From NCBI GenBank assembly GCA_031553235.1, contig JAVBLS010000005.1:1-64000 (forward strand): 64,000 nt of DNA, in the 5' to 3' direction. The position numbers and the translations under genes are program-made. Shown here in pieces: positions 16,133 to 24,712 of this stretch (the first letter of the stretch is position 1; each line of letters begins with the position of its first letter). Below the pieces are notes generated by a model, which had not been told where the DNA came from, made no database searches, and saw only the letters and a list, made by a program, of their open reading frames with translations. Source of the DNA: Frigididesulfovibrio sp031553235 (GTDB lineage Bacteria > Desulfobacterota > Desulfovibrionia > Desulfovibrionales > Desulfovibrionaceae).

Positions 16133-16501
16133 CTACAGAACCTCGGGGGCGAGGGAGACGATCTTCATGAAGTTCTTGGCGCGAAGCTCCCTGGCCACGG
16201 GGCCGAAGATGCGGGTTCCCACCGGCTCGCCCTGCTTGGTCAGAAGCACGGCCGCATTGGTGTCGAACTTGATGTAGGAACCGTCGGTGCGGCGCAGCTC
16301 TTTGGCCGTGCGCACGATGACCGCCTGCATTACTTCGCCCTTCTTCACTTTGCTGTGGGGAATGGCGTCCTTGACCGAAACCATGATGATGTCGCCCACC
16401 GAGGCGTAGCGCCGGTGCGACCCGCCCAGCACCTTGATGCAGGCCACGGATTTGGCTCCGGAGTTGTCCGCCACTTCGAGCGTCGATTCAACCTGGATCA
16501 T
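16133..16501 (-). CDS. rplN: 50S ribosomal protein L14
   Basis: L14, 122 residues, inter-subunit bridge protein. Start MIQVESTLEVADNSGAKSVACIKVLGG and the segments DIIMVSVKDAIP and RIFGPVARELRAKNFMKIVSLAPEVL are canonical. First gene of the classical spc operon; it follows rpsQ by 12 bp with no terminator visible, so S10 and spc appear fused. Confidence 0.97.
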   Translation of the reverse strand: MIQVESTLEVADNSGAKSVACIKVLGGSHRRYASVGDIIMVSVKDAIPHSKVKKGEVMQAVIVRTAKELRRTDGSYIKFDTNAAVLLTKQGEPVGTRIFGPVARELRAKNFMKIVSLAPEVL

Positions 16502-16513
16502 GACGGCAGCTCC

Positions 16514-16780
16514 TTAGACGGCCTTTTCCACAATGGAAACAAGGTGCCAGCGCTTGTTGCGGGAAAGCGGACGGTACTCGATAATCTTCACCGTATCGCC
16601 CATGCCGCATTCGTTATTGGGATCGTGCGCGGCGAACTTTTTGTGACGGCGCACGAATTTCTTCAGCAACGGGTGCTTGACCAAGGTCTCGACGCGAACC
16701 ACGATGGTCTTGTCGCTCTTGTTGCTCACCACGACGCCGGTCAGGGACCGGCCTTTTTTGAATTCGAGATCGGCGGACAT
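16514..16780 (-). CDS. rpsQ: 30S ribosomal protein S17
   Basis: S17, 88 residues, an OB-fold primary 16S rRNA binder. Recognised by GRSLTGVVVSNKSDKTIVVRVE, HPLLKKFVRRHKKFAAHDPNN and the C-terminal ECGMGDTVKIIEYRPLSRNKRWHL (split for brevity). Located directly after rpmC, last gene of the classical S10 operon. Confidence 0.97.
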   Translation of the reverse strand: MSADLEFKKGRSLTGVVVSNKSDKTIVVRVETLVKHPLLKKFVRRHKKFAAHDPNNECGMGDTVKIIEYRPLSRNKRWHLVSIVEKAV

Positions 16781-16781
16781 C

Positions 16782-17138
16782 TTAGGCCCCCACTTCCTTC
16801 TGCTTGATCAGGGTAAGAATGCGGGCAATGCTGCGCCGGGCCTGCGACAGGGCGGCCACATTTTCCAGCGGAGTCACGACATTCTCGCACCGAAGATTGA
16901 AGTACGCTTTGCGGGTTTCGGCGAGCTTGGCCTTGAGGCCGGCCAGATCAAGCTTACGCAGATCCTTGCAGGCCTTGCCGTCCTTCTTTTTCAGTTGCAG
17001 GCTCGCGGCAATGCCGAGGGCCACGGCCTCACGCCGAACCGAAGCGCCTTTACCCGGGCGCTCGGCAATCTTTTTGTAGCCGACCTTGCTCCGGAAACGT
17101 TCCAGGCGGCGCGGCGCGTTTTTATTGGCGGTGCTCAT
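16782..17138 (-). CDS. rpmC: 50S ribosomal protein L29 with long N-terminal extension
   Basis: The C-terminal 63 residues (from about KDLRKLDLAGLKAKLAE to ARILTLIKQKEVGA) are ordinary L29, which is normally 60-70 residues in total. Here the frame is open for about 54 further residues to an ATG at 17138, coupled to the rplP stop as TGATG. No ATG lies near the usual L29 start; the nearest in-frame alternative is a GTG in the REAVALG segment, which still leaves a long extra part. The extension is strongly basic (NAPRRLERFRSKVGYKKIAE) and has no recognised domain. A 118-residue protein is the best reading. L29 lies at the tunnel exit and binds SRP and trigger factor. Confidence 0.85.
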   Translation of the reverse strand: MSTANKNAPRRLERFRSKVGYKKIAERPGKGASVRREAVALGIAASLQLKKKDGKACKDLRKLDLAGLKAKLAETRKAYFNLRCENVVTPLENVAALSQARRSIARILTLIKQKEVGA

Positions 17139-17551
17139 CACAAGCCCTCCCGCACGACAATATGGGTTTTGATCGGCAGCTTGTGGGCGGCGCGGGTCAG
17201 GGCCTCTTTGGCCAGTTCCACGGAAACACCCTTGATTTCGTAAAGAATCCGGCCGGGTTTGACCGCAGCGTACCAACCGGCCGGCGCGCCCTTACCGGAA
17301 CCCATCCGCACTTCCAGAGGCTTGGAAGTGTAAGAACGGTCGGGGAAGATGCGAATCCAAACCTTGCCGCCGCGCTTGATGTGGCGCATCATGGCGATAC
17401 GCGCCGCTTCAATCTGCTGGCTGGTCAGTTTGCCGTGCTCCATGGCTTTCAAACCAATGTCGCCGAAAGCAATCTGCGCGCCGCGCAGGGCCGGACCTTT
17501 GATCCGCCCTTTCTGCAGCTTGCGGAATTTTGTTCTCTTGGGGCTGAGCAT
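17138..17551 (-). CDS. rplP: 50S ribosomal protein L16
   Basis: L16, 137 residues, near the A-site tRNA in the 50S subunit. Start MLSPKRTKFRKLQKGRIKG and the segments GDIGLKAMEHGKLTSQQIEAAR and VWIRIFPDRSYTSKPLEVRMGSGKG are diagnostic. The stop overlaps the rpmC ATG (TGATG), and the start overlaps the rpsC stop by one base. Confidence 0.97.
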   Translation of the reverse strand: MLSPKRTKFRKLQKGRIKGPALRGAQIAFGDIGLKAMEHGKLTSQQIEAARIAMMRHIKRGGKVWIRIFPDRSYTSKPLEVRMGSGKGAPAGWYAAVKPGRILYEIKGVSVELAKEALTRAAHKLPIKTHIVVREGL

Positions 17552-18192
17552 TACTGTGTCACCTCTTGGTCGAGGATTTCACCCTTGTAAATCCACACCT
17601 TCACGCCAATAATGCCGTAGGTGGTGCGCGCTTCGGCATAACCGTAGTCGATGTCGGCGCGGAGGGTTTGCAGGGGCACGCGGCCGTCGCGGTACCATTC
17701 GGTACGGGCGATTTCCGCGCCGTTCAAACGGCCGGCGCAGTTGACCTTGATGCCTTCGGCCCCGAACTTGCGGGCCATGGACACCGTGCGCTTCATGGCG
17801 CGGCGAAACTGCACGCGACGCTCAAGCTGCTGGGCCACGTTCTCGGCCACCAACTGGGCTTCCACTTCAGGCCGGCGAATTTCGTTCACCTCAATGGCGA
17901 ACTCGCGGCCAAATTTTTTGCGCAGGTCAAGGCGCAGCTTTTCAATTTCCGCGCCCTTGCGCCCGATCACGATGCCGGGGCGGGCGGTGGAAAGAATCAG
18001 CCGAACCTTGTCGCCGGGGCGCTCGATTTCGATGCGCGCGAGCCCGGCGGCAAAAAGCAGCTTCTTCACATGGCTGCGGATGGTGTGATCTTCACGGACA
18101 TAGGCCGGGTACTCTTTCTTGCTGTACCAGCGAGACTGCCAGTTCTTGTTGTACCCGAGCCGGAACCCGAAGGGATTGACTTTCTGACCCAT
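17551..18192 (-). CDS. rpsC: 30S ribosomal protein S3
   Basis: S3, 213 residues, lines the mRNA entry channel. The KH domain is visible as STARPGIVIGRKGAEIEKLR; the C-terminal domain has FRRAMKRTVSMARKFGAEGIKV and TTYGIIGVKVWIYKGEI. Start MGQKVNPFGFRLG is conserved. Located between rplV and rplP. Confidence 0.97.
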   Translation of the reverse strand: MGQKVNPFGFRLGYNKNWQSRWYSKKEYPAYVREDHTIRSHVKKLLFAAGLARIEIERPGDKVRLILSTARPGIVIGRKGAEIEKLRLDLRKKFGREFAIEVNEIRRPEVEAQLVAENVAQQLERRVQFRRAMKRTVSMARKFGAEGIKVNCAGRLNGAEIARTEWYRDGRVPLQTLRADIDYGYAEARTTYGIIGVKVWIYKGEILDQEVTQ

Positions 18193-18201
18193 AATCGTTT
18201 C

Positions 18202-18609
18202 CTAGTTCTCGGCAAGAATGACGGTAATATGGCTGGTACGCTTGATGATCTGCGTGGCGCGGCCTTGGGCGCGGGGCAGAAAACGCTTCCAGCTGGGGCC
18301 TTCGGTGACGATGACATTTCTCACGAGCAAGGCGTCGGGGTCGATGCCGGCCTTAACGTGATTGTCATTGGCGCCCGCGTTGGAGAGCGCCGAATACATG
18401 ACGGCGCGGATGACGCCGGCGGCCTTGTTCGGAGTGAGCTGCAAGAGGTCCAGGGCCTTGCCCACGGGCAGGCCGATGACGTTGCGGGCCACCAAGGCGG
18501 CTTTACGCGGAGAAACGCGCACGGCCTTCAGCGAGGCGGTGGGCACAAGCGCCGCCACCTGCTTCAGCTCTTCGCGTTTTTCCTTTCTAACTCTGGCGTT
18601 ACGTCCCAT
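18202..18609 (-). CDS. rplV: 50S ribosomal protein L22
   Basis: L22, 135 residues; its loop lines the exit tunnel near the macrolide site. Core motifs are ASLKAVRVSPRKAALVARNVIGLPV, SALSNAGANDNHV and FLPRAQGRATQIIKRTSHITVIL. It is about 20 residues longer than most L22 at the basic N-terminus (MGRNARVRKEKREELKQ). The ATG at 18609 follows rpsS by 10 bp. Confidence 0.96.
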   Translation of the reverse strand: MGRNARVRKEKREELKQVAALVPTASLKAVRVSPRKAALVARNVIGLPVGKALDLLQLTPNKAAGVIRAVMYSALSNAGANDNHVKAGIDPDALLVRNVIVTEGPSWKRFLPRAQGRATQIIKRTSHITVILAEN

Positions 18610-18619
18610 AACTCACACC

Positions 18620-18901
18620 CTACTTCTTGGCTTTGGTCTTTTTATCCGCGGCGTGGCCGTGGAAAACCCGGGTGGCGGCGAATTCGCCCAGTTTGTGGCC
18701 GACCATGTTCTCGGTCACAAACACCGGGATGAATTTTTTCCCGTTGTGCACGGCAAAGGTCAGACCCACCATTTCCGGCAGAATCGTGGACCGGCGGGAC
18801 CAGGTCTTGATCACCCGGCGATCGCCGTTGGCCGCGGCAACCTGCACCTTCTGCATCAGATGCCCGTCAATAAAGGGGCCTTTTTTCAAGGATCTCGGCA
18901 T
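18620..18901 (-). CDS. rpsS: 30S ribosomal protein S19
   Basis: S19, 93 residues, in the head of the 30S subunit next to S13. Start MPRSLKKGPFIDGHLMQKV and the segments TWSRRSTILPEMVGLTFAVHNGKKF and VTENMVGHKLGEFAATRVFHGH are canonical. Lies 14 bp after rplB. Confidence 0.97.
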   Translation of the reverse strand: MPRSLKKGPFIDGHLMQKVQVAAANGDRRVIKTWSRRSTILPEMVGLTFAVHNGKKFIPVFVTENMVGHKLGEFAATRVFHGHAADKKTKAKK

Positions 18902-18915
18902 TGGTCAACTCCTAC

Positions 18916-19740
18916 CTACTTGCGCCGGGTGACAATGAGCTTGGAAGAAGCCTTCTTACGATCGCGGGTCTTGTAGCCCTTGGTGGGCACACCCCACGGA
19001 GTGACCGGATGCCGGCCGCCCGAGCTTCTGCCTTCGCCGCCGCCAAGGGGGTGGTCCACGGGGTTCATGGCCACGCCGCGCACCTTGGGCCGGCGCCCCA
19101 GCCAGCGGTTGCGGCCCGCCTTGCCGAGGGAAACGTTCTCATGCTGAATGTTGCCCACCTGACCGATGGAAGCAAAGCCGGCGGCCAGCACCTTGCGCAC
19201 TTCGCCCGAGGGCATGCGCAGGGTCACATACTTGCCTTCTTTGGCCACAACCTGGGCAAAGGTCCCGGCGCTGCGGCAGAATTGGCCGCCTTTGCCGGGG
19301 AACAACTCGATATTGTGCACCAGCGTGCCCACCGGAATGCGCGAAAGAGGCAGGGCGTTGCCGGGCTTGATGTCGGCGCCTTCACCGGCCACAACCACGT
19401 CACCCACGTTGATGCCCACGGGCGCGACGATGTAGCGCTTTTCGCCGTCTTCATACTGCAGCAGGGCGATGCGGGCGGTGCGGTTGGGATCGTACTCGAC
19501 GCTCGCCACAGTGGCGTTGATGCCGGTCTTGTCGCGCTTGAAGTCGATGACCCGGTAGAGGCGCTTGTGCCCGCCGCCGCGCCGGCGGCTGGTGATGCGG
19601 CCGTTGTTGTTGCGGCCGGCCTTTTTGGTCAGGCCCTTGGTCAGGGACTTTTCCGGGCGCTTGGCGGTGATTTCCTCAAAGTCGGACACCGTTTGAAAAC
19701 GACGACCGGCGGAGGTGGGTTTCAGTTTGCGCAAAGCCAT
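18916..19740 (-). CDS. rplB: 50S ribosomal protein L2
   Basis: L2, 274 residues, near the peptidyl-transferase centre and essential for subunit joining. The conserved C-terminal signature GVAMNPVDHPLGGGEGRS followed by GRHPVTPWG includes the conserved His. N-terminal RRGGGHKRLYRVIDFKRDK is also typical. It follows rplW by 3 bp. Confidence 0.98.
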   Translation of the reverse strand: MALRKLKPTSAGRRFQTVSDFEEITAKRPEKSLTKGLTKKAGRNNNGRITSRRRGGGHKRLYRVIDFKRDKTGINATVASVEYDPNRTARIALLQYEDGEKRYIVAPVGINVGDVVVAGEGADIKPGNALPLSRIPVGTLVHNIELFPGKGGQFCRSAGTFAQVVAKEGKYVTLRMPSGEVRKVLAAGFASIGQVGNIQHENVSLGKAGRNRWLGRRPKVRGVAMNPVDHPLGGGEGRSSGGRHPVTPWGVPTKGYKTRDRKKASSKLIVTRRK

Positions 19741-19743
19741 GAT

Positions 19744-20043
19744 TTACACTCCCTCGAAAAGGGCAATTGTGCTGCCCGGAGCCAAAGTAACGTAGGCCTT
19801 CTTGTGGCCCGGCACCCGGCCGACATAACGTTTGCGGATACGGGTGAAGGAACGCGTGCGCGGCTTTTTCACCACGACGTTCACGGCCGCGACTTTCACC
19901 TGAAAAGCCGCTTCCACCGCCTTTTTGATCTCGATCTTGTTGGCGTCCTGGTGGACAAAAAAGGCCACCTGATTCGCTTCTTCCCGGAGGAAGGTGATCT
20001 TTTCGTTGATCAGGGGCTTGATGAGTACTTGCGTGTAGTCCAT
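19744..20043 (-). CDS. rplW: 50S ribosomal protein L23
   Basis: L23, 99 residues, at the tunnel exit and docking site for trigger factor and SRP. Features are LIKPLINEKITFLREEANQVAFFVHQDANKIEIKKAVEA and VNVVVKKPRTR. Located between rplD and rplB with short spacers. Confidence 0.96.
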   Translation of the reverse strand: MDYTQVLIKPLINEKITFLREEANQVAFFVHQDANKIEIKKAVEAAFQVKVAAVNVVVKKPRTRSFTRIRKRYVGRVPGHKKAYVTLAPGSTIALFEGV

Positions 20044-20053
20044 GTCGAACCCC

Positions 20054-20707
20054 TTATGCGCCGAGCCGCGCGGTCACCCGCTCGACGACGCTCTCCAGCA
20101 TCACCAGCCTGGGGTGGTTCAAGATGTCGTAAACATTGAGCTGTTCCGGGGTCAACAAGGTGACGCCGGGCAAGTTCCGGGCCGCGAGCACCAGAGGGGT
20201 GAACACGGGGCGTCCGGAAGCGTCGAGCTCTTCCATCGCGGGCACGATCAGCAGGGTCTTTTCCAGACCCAGGGCCTTTTTCACGGCCACAAAATGCTTG
20301 GTCTTGGCTTCGGCCAGAACGATGTCTCTGACCACCATCAAGCCGTCGCCCGCCAACCGGGCGGAAAGGGCCATGCGCAAAGCAAGACGCCAGACCTTGC
20401 GGTTGATCTTAAAGGAGTAATCCCGGGGCTGCGGACCGAAAACAACGGCCCCACCTCGCCACACGGGGGAAATGTTTGAACCGGAACGGGCGCGGCCCGT
20501 ACCCTTCTGGCGCCAGGGCTTGGCCCCGCCGCCCTTCATCATGGAGCGCGTAAGCGTGGCATGGGTGCCGGCCCGCCAGGAAGCGCGCTGAGCGCGCACC
20601 ACCAGGTTGAGGAGCTCGGGACGCACCGGCACCTCGAACACCTCGGGAGCCAGGGTCATGCTTCCGGCCTCATTCTTCTGCTGATCGAATATGGTAACCT
20701 GAGCCAT
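20054..20707 (-). CDS. rplD: 50S ribosomal protein L4
   Basis: L4, 217 residues; its extended loop (GGGAKPWRQKGTGRARSGS then SPVWRGGAVVFGP) reaches into the exit tunnel. In E. coli L4 autoregulates the S10 operon. The C-terminal part ends LESVVERVTARLGA. It is 13 bp after rplC. Confidence 0.97.
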   Translation of the reverse strand: MAQVTIFDQQKNEAGSMTLAPEVFEVPVRPELLNLVVRAQRASWRAGTHATLTRSMMKGGGAKPWRQKGTGRARSGSNISPVWRGGAVVFGPQPRDYSFKINRKVWRLALRMALSARLAGDGLMVVRDIVLAEAKTKHFVAVKKALGLEKTLLIVPAMEELDASGRPVFTPLVLAARNLPGVTLLTPEQLNVYDILNHPRLVMLESVVERVTARLGA

Positions 20708-20720
20708 GAGCTTATCCTCT

Positions 20721-21350
20721 CTACTGCTTGCGCACCATGACCAGGCCGTTCTTGGGGCCGGGAACGGCGCCCTTGACCAGGATCACGTTGTCTTCGGAGC
20801 GAACGGCCACCACTTCGAGATTCAGGGTGGTCACCTGACGCGCGCCCATGTGGCCGGCCATCTTCTTGCCTTTCCACACCTTGCTGGGCTCGGTGTTGTT
20901 GCCGATGGAGCCCCCGTTACGGTGCACCTTTTCGGCGCCGTGCGACGCGCAGGCGCCGGCAAAGTTCCAGCGCTTCATGACGCCCGCGGTGCCCTTACCG
21001 ATGCTTTTGCCGGTAATTTTGACCCGCTCGCCCGCGCTGAAGATGGTCGCGTCCAGGGCGTCGCCGACGTTGTAGGTCGCCGCGTCTTCCAGACGAATTT
21101 CGCAGAGTTCGCGGAAAAGACCTTGCCCGGCCTTGGCGAAGTGCCCGGCCAGGGGCTTGGTGACGTGCTTTTCTTTGGCGGTTTCAAAACCGATCTGCAC
21201 GGCGTGGTAGCCGTCGGACTCGGTATTCTTCACATGCAGGACGGGGCAGGGCCCGGCCTTGATCACCGTAACGGCCACGGCCGCGCCGTCGGGCCCGAAA
21301 ATGCGGGTCATGCCGATCTTGCGACCCATGATTGCCAATTTTTCAGCCAT
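20721..21350 (-). CDS. rplC: 50S ribosomal protein L3
   Basis: L3, 209 residues, reaches the peptidyl-transferase centre. Landmarks are GRKIGMTRIFGPDG, GTAGVMKRWNFAGACASHG, and KVWKGKKMAGHMGARQVTTLNLEV. At the loop tip the sequence reads GGSIGNNTEPSKV, whereas E. coli has GSIGQ with a methylated glutamine, so a PrmB-type modification at that residue is not expected here. Located 11 bp downstream of rpsJ. Confidence 0.97.
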   Translation of the reverse strand: MAEKLAIMGRKIGMTRIFGPDGAAVAVTVIKAGPCPVLHVKNTESDGYHAVQIGFETAKEKHVTKPLAGHFAKAGQGLFRELCEIRLEDAATYNVGDALDATIFSAGERVKITGKSIGKGTAGVMKRWNFAGACASHGAEKVHRNGGSIGNNTEPSKVWKGKKMAGHMGARQVTTLNLEVVAVRSEDNVILVKGAVPGPKNGLVMVRKQ

Positions 21351-21361
21351 GTCGCCCTCTC

Positions 21362-21679
21362 CTACAGCTTGATTTCAACGTCCACACCGGCGGGCAGAGA
21401 AAGCTTGCCGAGGGCGTCTACGGTTTGCAGGGTGGGTTCTATGATGTCCACGAGCCGTTTGTGGATGCGCATCTCGAACTGCTCACGCGACTTCTTGTCC
21501 ACATGCACGCTCCGGTTGACCGTGTACTTGTGGATGTTCGTGGGCAGCGGAATGGGGCCCGCGATGCCCGCCCCGGTATTGCGCGCCGTGTCCACGATCT
21601 CGGAGACGGCTTTGTCCAGGATGCGGTAATCGTAAGCCTTGAGCTTGATTCTGATACGATCACTGCTGACTGTCGTCAT
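21362..21679 (-). CDS. rpsJ: 30S ribosomal protein S10
   Basis: S10, 105 residues, also NusE in transcription antitermination. Recognised by IRIKLKAYDYRILDKAVSEIV, GPIPLPTNIHKYTVNRSVHVDKKSREQFEMRIHKRLVDI (two segments) and GVDVEIKL. It is the first gene of the superoperon; the upstream fusA/tuf/rpsL genes that often precede it are absent, replaced by about 500 bp of non-coding DNA and sat. Confidence 0.97.
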   Translation of the reverse strand: MTTVSSDRIRIKLKAYDYRILDKAVSEIVDTARNTGAGIAGPIPLPTNIHKYTVNRSVHVDKKSREQFEMRIHKRLVDIIEPTLQTVDALGKLSLPAGVDVEIKL

Positions 21680-22136
21680 TGCTGGTCACTCCGTGAAAAA
21701 GAAACAGGCCGGCTCAACGACCACTTCTCAATTCCGCACGAACGGCTCGCTTTGCCGACCCTCTTCCACCTTGCGGTGGGGTCAAAACATTGCAGGCCGA
21801 CGCGGGCTTCAACCCGCGTGTGCGCTTGCGACCCGTGAGCTGCGGGCCGAAACGGCATGACATCGAAAGGCGACGTGGCCTGCAAATGTCAAACCTGATT
21901 GGCATAGTACAATCAGGCGCGATTAAGGCGGGCTCAACCCGCCCTCCCCTGCCGTTACAGGGAAAAATTCCCGCCGCAGGCATAAAACCACGGCGCGAAG
22001 GGTGTTCTTACTCCGGATGACTGATCGGGTCAAGGGATTTTTTACAGGGACGGAATTTTTCTTGCCGGCGAAATTTTCCCGCCAAGCGTGCGATCGCCGC
22101 CGACCCGGGAGCCCACGCCTGCGCGCGCACGACGAA
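21680..22136. other. Non-coding leader region upstream of the ribosomal superoperon
   Basis: About 457 bp with no convincing gene. It should hold the promoter and leader of the superoperon (minus strand). A TTGACA box occurs on the minus strand at 21887..21892, but I see no good -10 at the correct distance. Several inverted repeats are present: CGCGGG/CCCGCG near 21810, GGCGGG/CCCGCC near 21930 and GCAGG-type repeats near 21975. These could be leader-RNA structures or repeat elements; nothing more can be assigned. Confidence 0.4.
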
Positions 22137-22157
22137 GGCCCCGGCACTGCCGGGGCC
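22137..22157 (-). terminator. GC-rich hairpin downstream of sat
   Basis: A perfect 9-bp stem (GGCCCCGGC / GCCGGGGCC) with a 3-base loop, about 30 bp after the sat stop on the minus strand. It lacks a clear T-run, so termination is probable rather than certain. Confidence 0.5.
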
Positions 22158-22186
22158 CCAACCATTCAGAAAGCGTGTTCCGGGTA

Positions 22187-23479
22187 TTACATCTTGGAGC
22201 CGGAAGCGGCGCCCTGCATTTTCACCTCGACCTTCTCGGTCAGGCTTGCATAGTACGCGCGCAGGATGTCGAGCACTTCTTCGCGACCGAAGTGATCCGG
22301 AATCGGGGAACCGTCGGAGAGCATCTTGCGCAGCTTGGTGCCGGAAAGAATGACCCGATCGTCCTTGCCGTGCGGGCAGGTGCGCAGGGAGGCCATGCCG
22401 TCGCACTTTTTGCAGTAGAAGGTCCAGTCGATCTTCAGGGGCTTGCAGAGCAGGTCTTTGGCCGGGTCGCCGGTGACCGGGATCTGATCGAAGATTTCCT
22501 GGGCTTCGAACATGCCGTAGAAGTCGCCCACGCCCGCATGGTCACGGCCGACGATCAGGCGGTTCATGCCGAAGTTCTGGCGGAACAACGCGTGCAGCAG
22601 GGCTTCGCGCGGACCGGCATAGCGCATGTCCAGCGGATAGCCGGCCTGGATGACATGGTCTTTGACAAAGTAGAGTTCCACCAGCTTGTTGATGGCGGGG
22701 ATGCGGACTTCGGCCGGGATGTCGCCGGGCTTCAGGTTGCCGATCAACGAGTGGATGACCAGACCATCGCACACTTCAATGGCGATCTTGCCCAGAAACT
22801 CGTGCGAGCGGTGCATGGGGTTGCGCAGTTGCAGGGCGGCAACTTCTTTCCAGCCGCGCTTGTCGAGTTCGGCGCGCAGTTGGGCCGGGCGCATGTATAC
22901 GCCGGCGTAGTCTTTGGGGTAACGGCCCTCGGAAAGCACCTTGACCGGGCCGGCCAGGTTGTATTCCTTCTGCTCCATGACCATTTTCACGCCGGGATGC
23001 TCTTCTTCGGCGATCTTCCAGAACTTCTCATCGGAAGAGTCTTCACCGGCACCCTTGAAGATCTTTTCGCATTCCCACTTTTTCTCGTCTTTGCTCAGGG
23101 CATATTTTTCCGTCACCTTCATGGTGGCGTACACGGTGGTGGAACCGTCCTTCTCCTTGTAAACCAGGGCGACTTCGCCGCCGTCCTTCACGGAGTCGGC
23201 TTCGGCCTTGGAGGCGTCCAGCACCACGGGCACGGGCCAGAAGGTTCCGTCGGCCAGGGTGAACTTTTCGCACACGCTCTTCCAGTCCGCCTTGGTCATA
23301 AAGCCGGCCAGCGGAGAGAATCCGCCGATACCCATCATGATCAGGTCGCCGCGCACGCGAGGGCTGATTTCCACTTTCGGGAGACCTTCGGCCTTTTTCA
23401 ACTCGGCTTCACGATCAGCGCCTTCCAGAAGACTGCAAACAAGACCTTTACCGCCATGCGGGGGAACAAGTTTGGACAT
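22187..23479 (-). CDS. sat: Sulfate adenylyltransferase (dissimilatory ATP sulfurylase)
   Basis: The 430-residue enzyme forms adenosine 5'-phosphosulfate from ATP and sulfate, the activation step of sulfate respiration in the cytoplasm. Visible motifs are LQLRNPMHRSHE (Q-x-R-N-P-x-H-x-x-H, ATP/sulfate binding), GRDHAGVGDFYG, a CKKC...CPHG zinc-site segment, and ILSGTKLRKML. Length fits the homo-oligomeric prokaryotic type. GAGGAG precedes the ATG. The gene stands alone: no aprAB or qmo genes adjoin it. A TTGACT box on the minus strand at 23607..23612 may belong to its promoter. Confidence 0.96.
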   Translation of the reverse strand: MSKLVPPHGGKGLVCSLLEGADREAELKKAEGLPKVEISPRVRGDLIMMGIGGFSPLAGFMTKADWKSVCEKFTLADGTFWPVPVVLDASKAEADSVKDGGEVALVYKEKDGSTTVYATMKVTEKYALSKDEKKWECEKIFKGAGEDSSDEKFWKIAEEEHPGVKMVMEQKEYNLAGPVKVLSEGRYPKDYAGVYMRPAQLRAELDKRGWKEVAALQLRNPMHRSHEFLGKIAIEVCDGLVIHSLIGNLKPGDIPAEVRIPAINKLVELYFVKDHVIQAGYPLDMRYAGPREALLHALFRQNFGMNRLIVGRDHAGVGDFYGMFEAQEIFDQIPVTGDPAKDLLCKPLKIDWTFYCKKCDGMASLRTCPHGKDDRVILSGTKLRKMLSDGSPIPDHFGREEVLDILRAYYASLTEKVEVKMQGAASGSKM

Positions 23480-23909
23480 GCTTTACTCCTCATCTGTTGG
23501 AGAAAAAATGCGCCGCAGCAAGATATGCTCACGGCAGAATGCCTGCGCAGGCAGAGCGGCCCGCGGCCGCTCCCGCTCGTCCGACTTTGTGAAAAATTCT
23601 ACAAAAAGTCAACCCCTCGAAGCGAATGGTTGGCTTTCCCGCCTTCAAGTGCCTCCGTGCGTTCCTCGCATAAGCCAAACTCCGGACCGGGCCGTTCCGC
23701 AGAATCTTTCCGGAGCATTGGACCAGATGGAAAATCCGTCAATTTTGCTTATTGACCTCCGATTTTTTCCTCTGTATAGGTTTTAATGATAACTACATAT
23801 AAACATATTTATAGCATAGATTTTCACAAAAAACTACACGCATACTATATATAATATTATACTTTATATGACTGTTTATAAATAGTCACAACCGAAAGTG
23901 AAGAACCAA
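23480..23909. other. AT-rich divergent promoter region between sat and the PilZ gene
   Basis: A 430-bp non-coding stretch. The half next to the PilZ gene (about 23750..23890) is extremely AT-rich for this genome, with repeated TATA-type sequence such as ACTATATATAATATTATACTT near 23846; -10 elements are plentiful there. The half next to sat contains the minus-strand TTGACT at 23607..23612. Divergent transcription of sat and the PilZ gene from this interval is likely. Exact start sites cannot be chosen. Confidence 0.5.
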
Positions 23910-24608
23910 ATGAGCAACAGCATCACCGAGCAAAGCAGCCAAGTCGTCGCCGTCAAGCAATACAGCGACACCCAGCCCAAGATCGGACTGGATCTGAACA
24001 GCCGCGTGCTTGTACGCCTGAACCCCCTCGGCCAGAAAATCCCTCCTCTTCAGGGGGAATTTCTGGGCGGCCGACATTACGAATTTCTGATCATCAGCCT
24101 GCCCTCCATTCCCGGGCTGCTCAAGTATCTCATCCCCATGTCGGTGATCGAGATCAGCTATATGTCCGAGGGCTCGGTGGCAACGTTCCGCGTCGATATT
24201 CTCAGTTACGCGGCCAAGCCTTCATTACTGCTTTTCACCGGCTATCCGGATCGCATCAGGATTAAAGAAACCCGTCGGCACCGGCGCATCACCTGTGCCC
24301 TGCCGGTCAGCCTGCACTCGGCCAAGGGCGATGCCGCCGGCATGATCATGGACCTGAGCATGGGCGGCTGCCGTCTGGCTCTCGATCTGGCCGGCCAGTC
24401 GGCCATGCGTGATCTGGCCGTCGGCGACTGGGTGGTCATGCAGACCGTGCTCAATACCGACGGCCTGCCCTGCGGCGGTTCGGCGGCGGTGCGCAACGTC
24501 GAGATCGGCGGCTCCAAGCTGGTCACCGGACTTTCCTTCACCGAGAAGCACCCCGACTTTGCCACTGCCCTGCAGAAGTATGTGAATATGGTGGAGAAAA
24601 TGGCATAG
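23910..24608 (+). CDS. PilZ-domain c-di-GMP receptor with YcgR-like N-terminal domain
   Basis: A 232-residue soluble protein. The N-terminal half (about 25-110) resembles the YcgR/PilZN flagellar-brake domain. The PilZ domain starts with the arginine motif KETRRHRRITC and continues with MDLSMGGCRL (D-x-S-x-x-G), the two c-di-GMP binding signatures, so ligand binding is expected. A GTG 12 bases earlier (23898) is an alternative start; ATG 23910 has GAAG upstream. It likely modulates motility or surface behaviour. The HD-GYP phosphodiesterase at 48763 is another c-di-GMP gene in this window. Confidence 0.85.
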   Translation: MSNSITEQSSQVVAVKQYSDTQPKIGLDLNSRVLVRLNPLGQKIPPLQGEFLGGRHYEFLIISLPSIPGLLKYLIPMSVIEISYMSEGSVATFRVDILSYAAKPSLLLFTGYPDRIRIKETRRHRRITCALPVSLHSAKGDAAGMIMDLSMGGCRLALDLAGQSAMRDLAVGDWVVMQTVLNTDGLPCGGSAAVRNVEIGGSKLVTGLSFTEKHPDFATALQKYVNMVEKMA

Positions 24609-24712
24609 CATTTCCGCCTTTCATTTTCCGGCTCCGGCATGCACCCGGCCGCCATGGTTTTCATTCCGCAACCACGGATTTTTGTTCGCCATATCTCGCC
24701 GGCGTTAGAATC

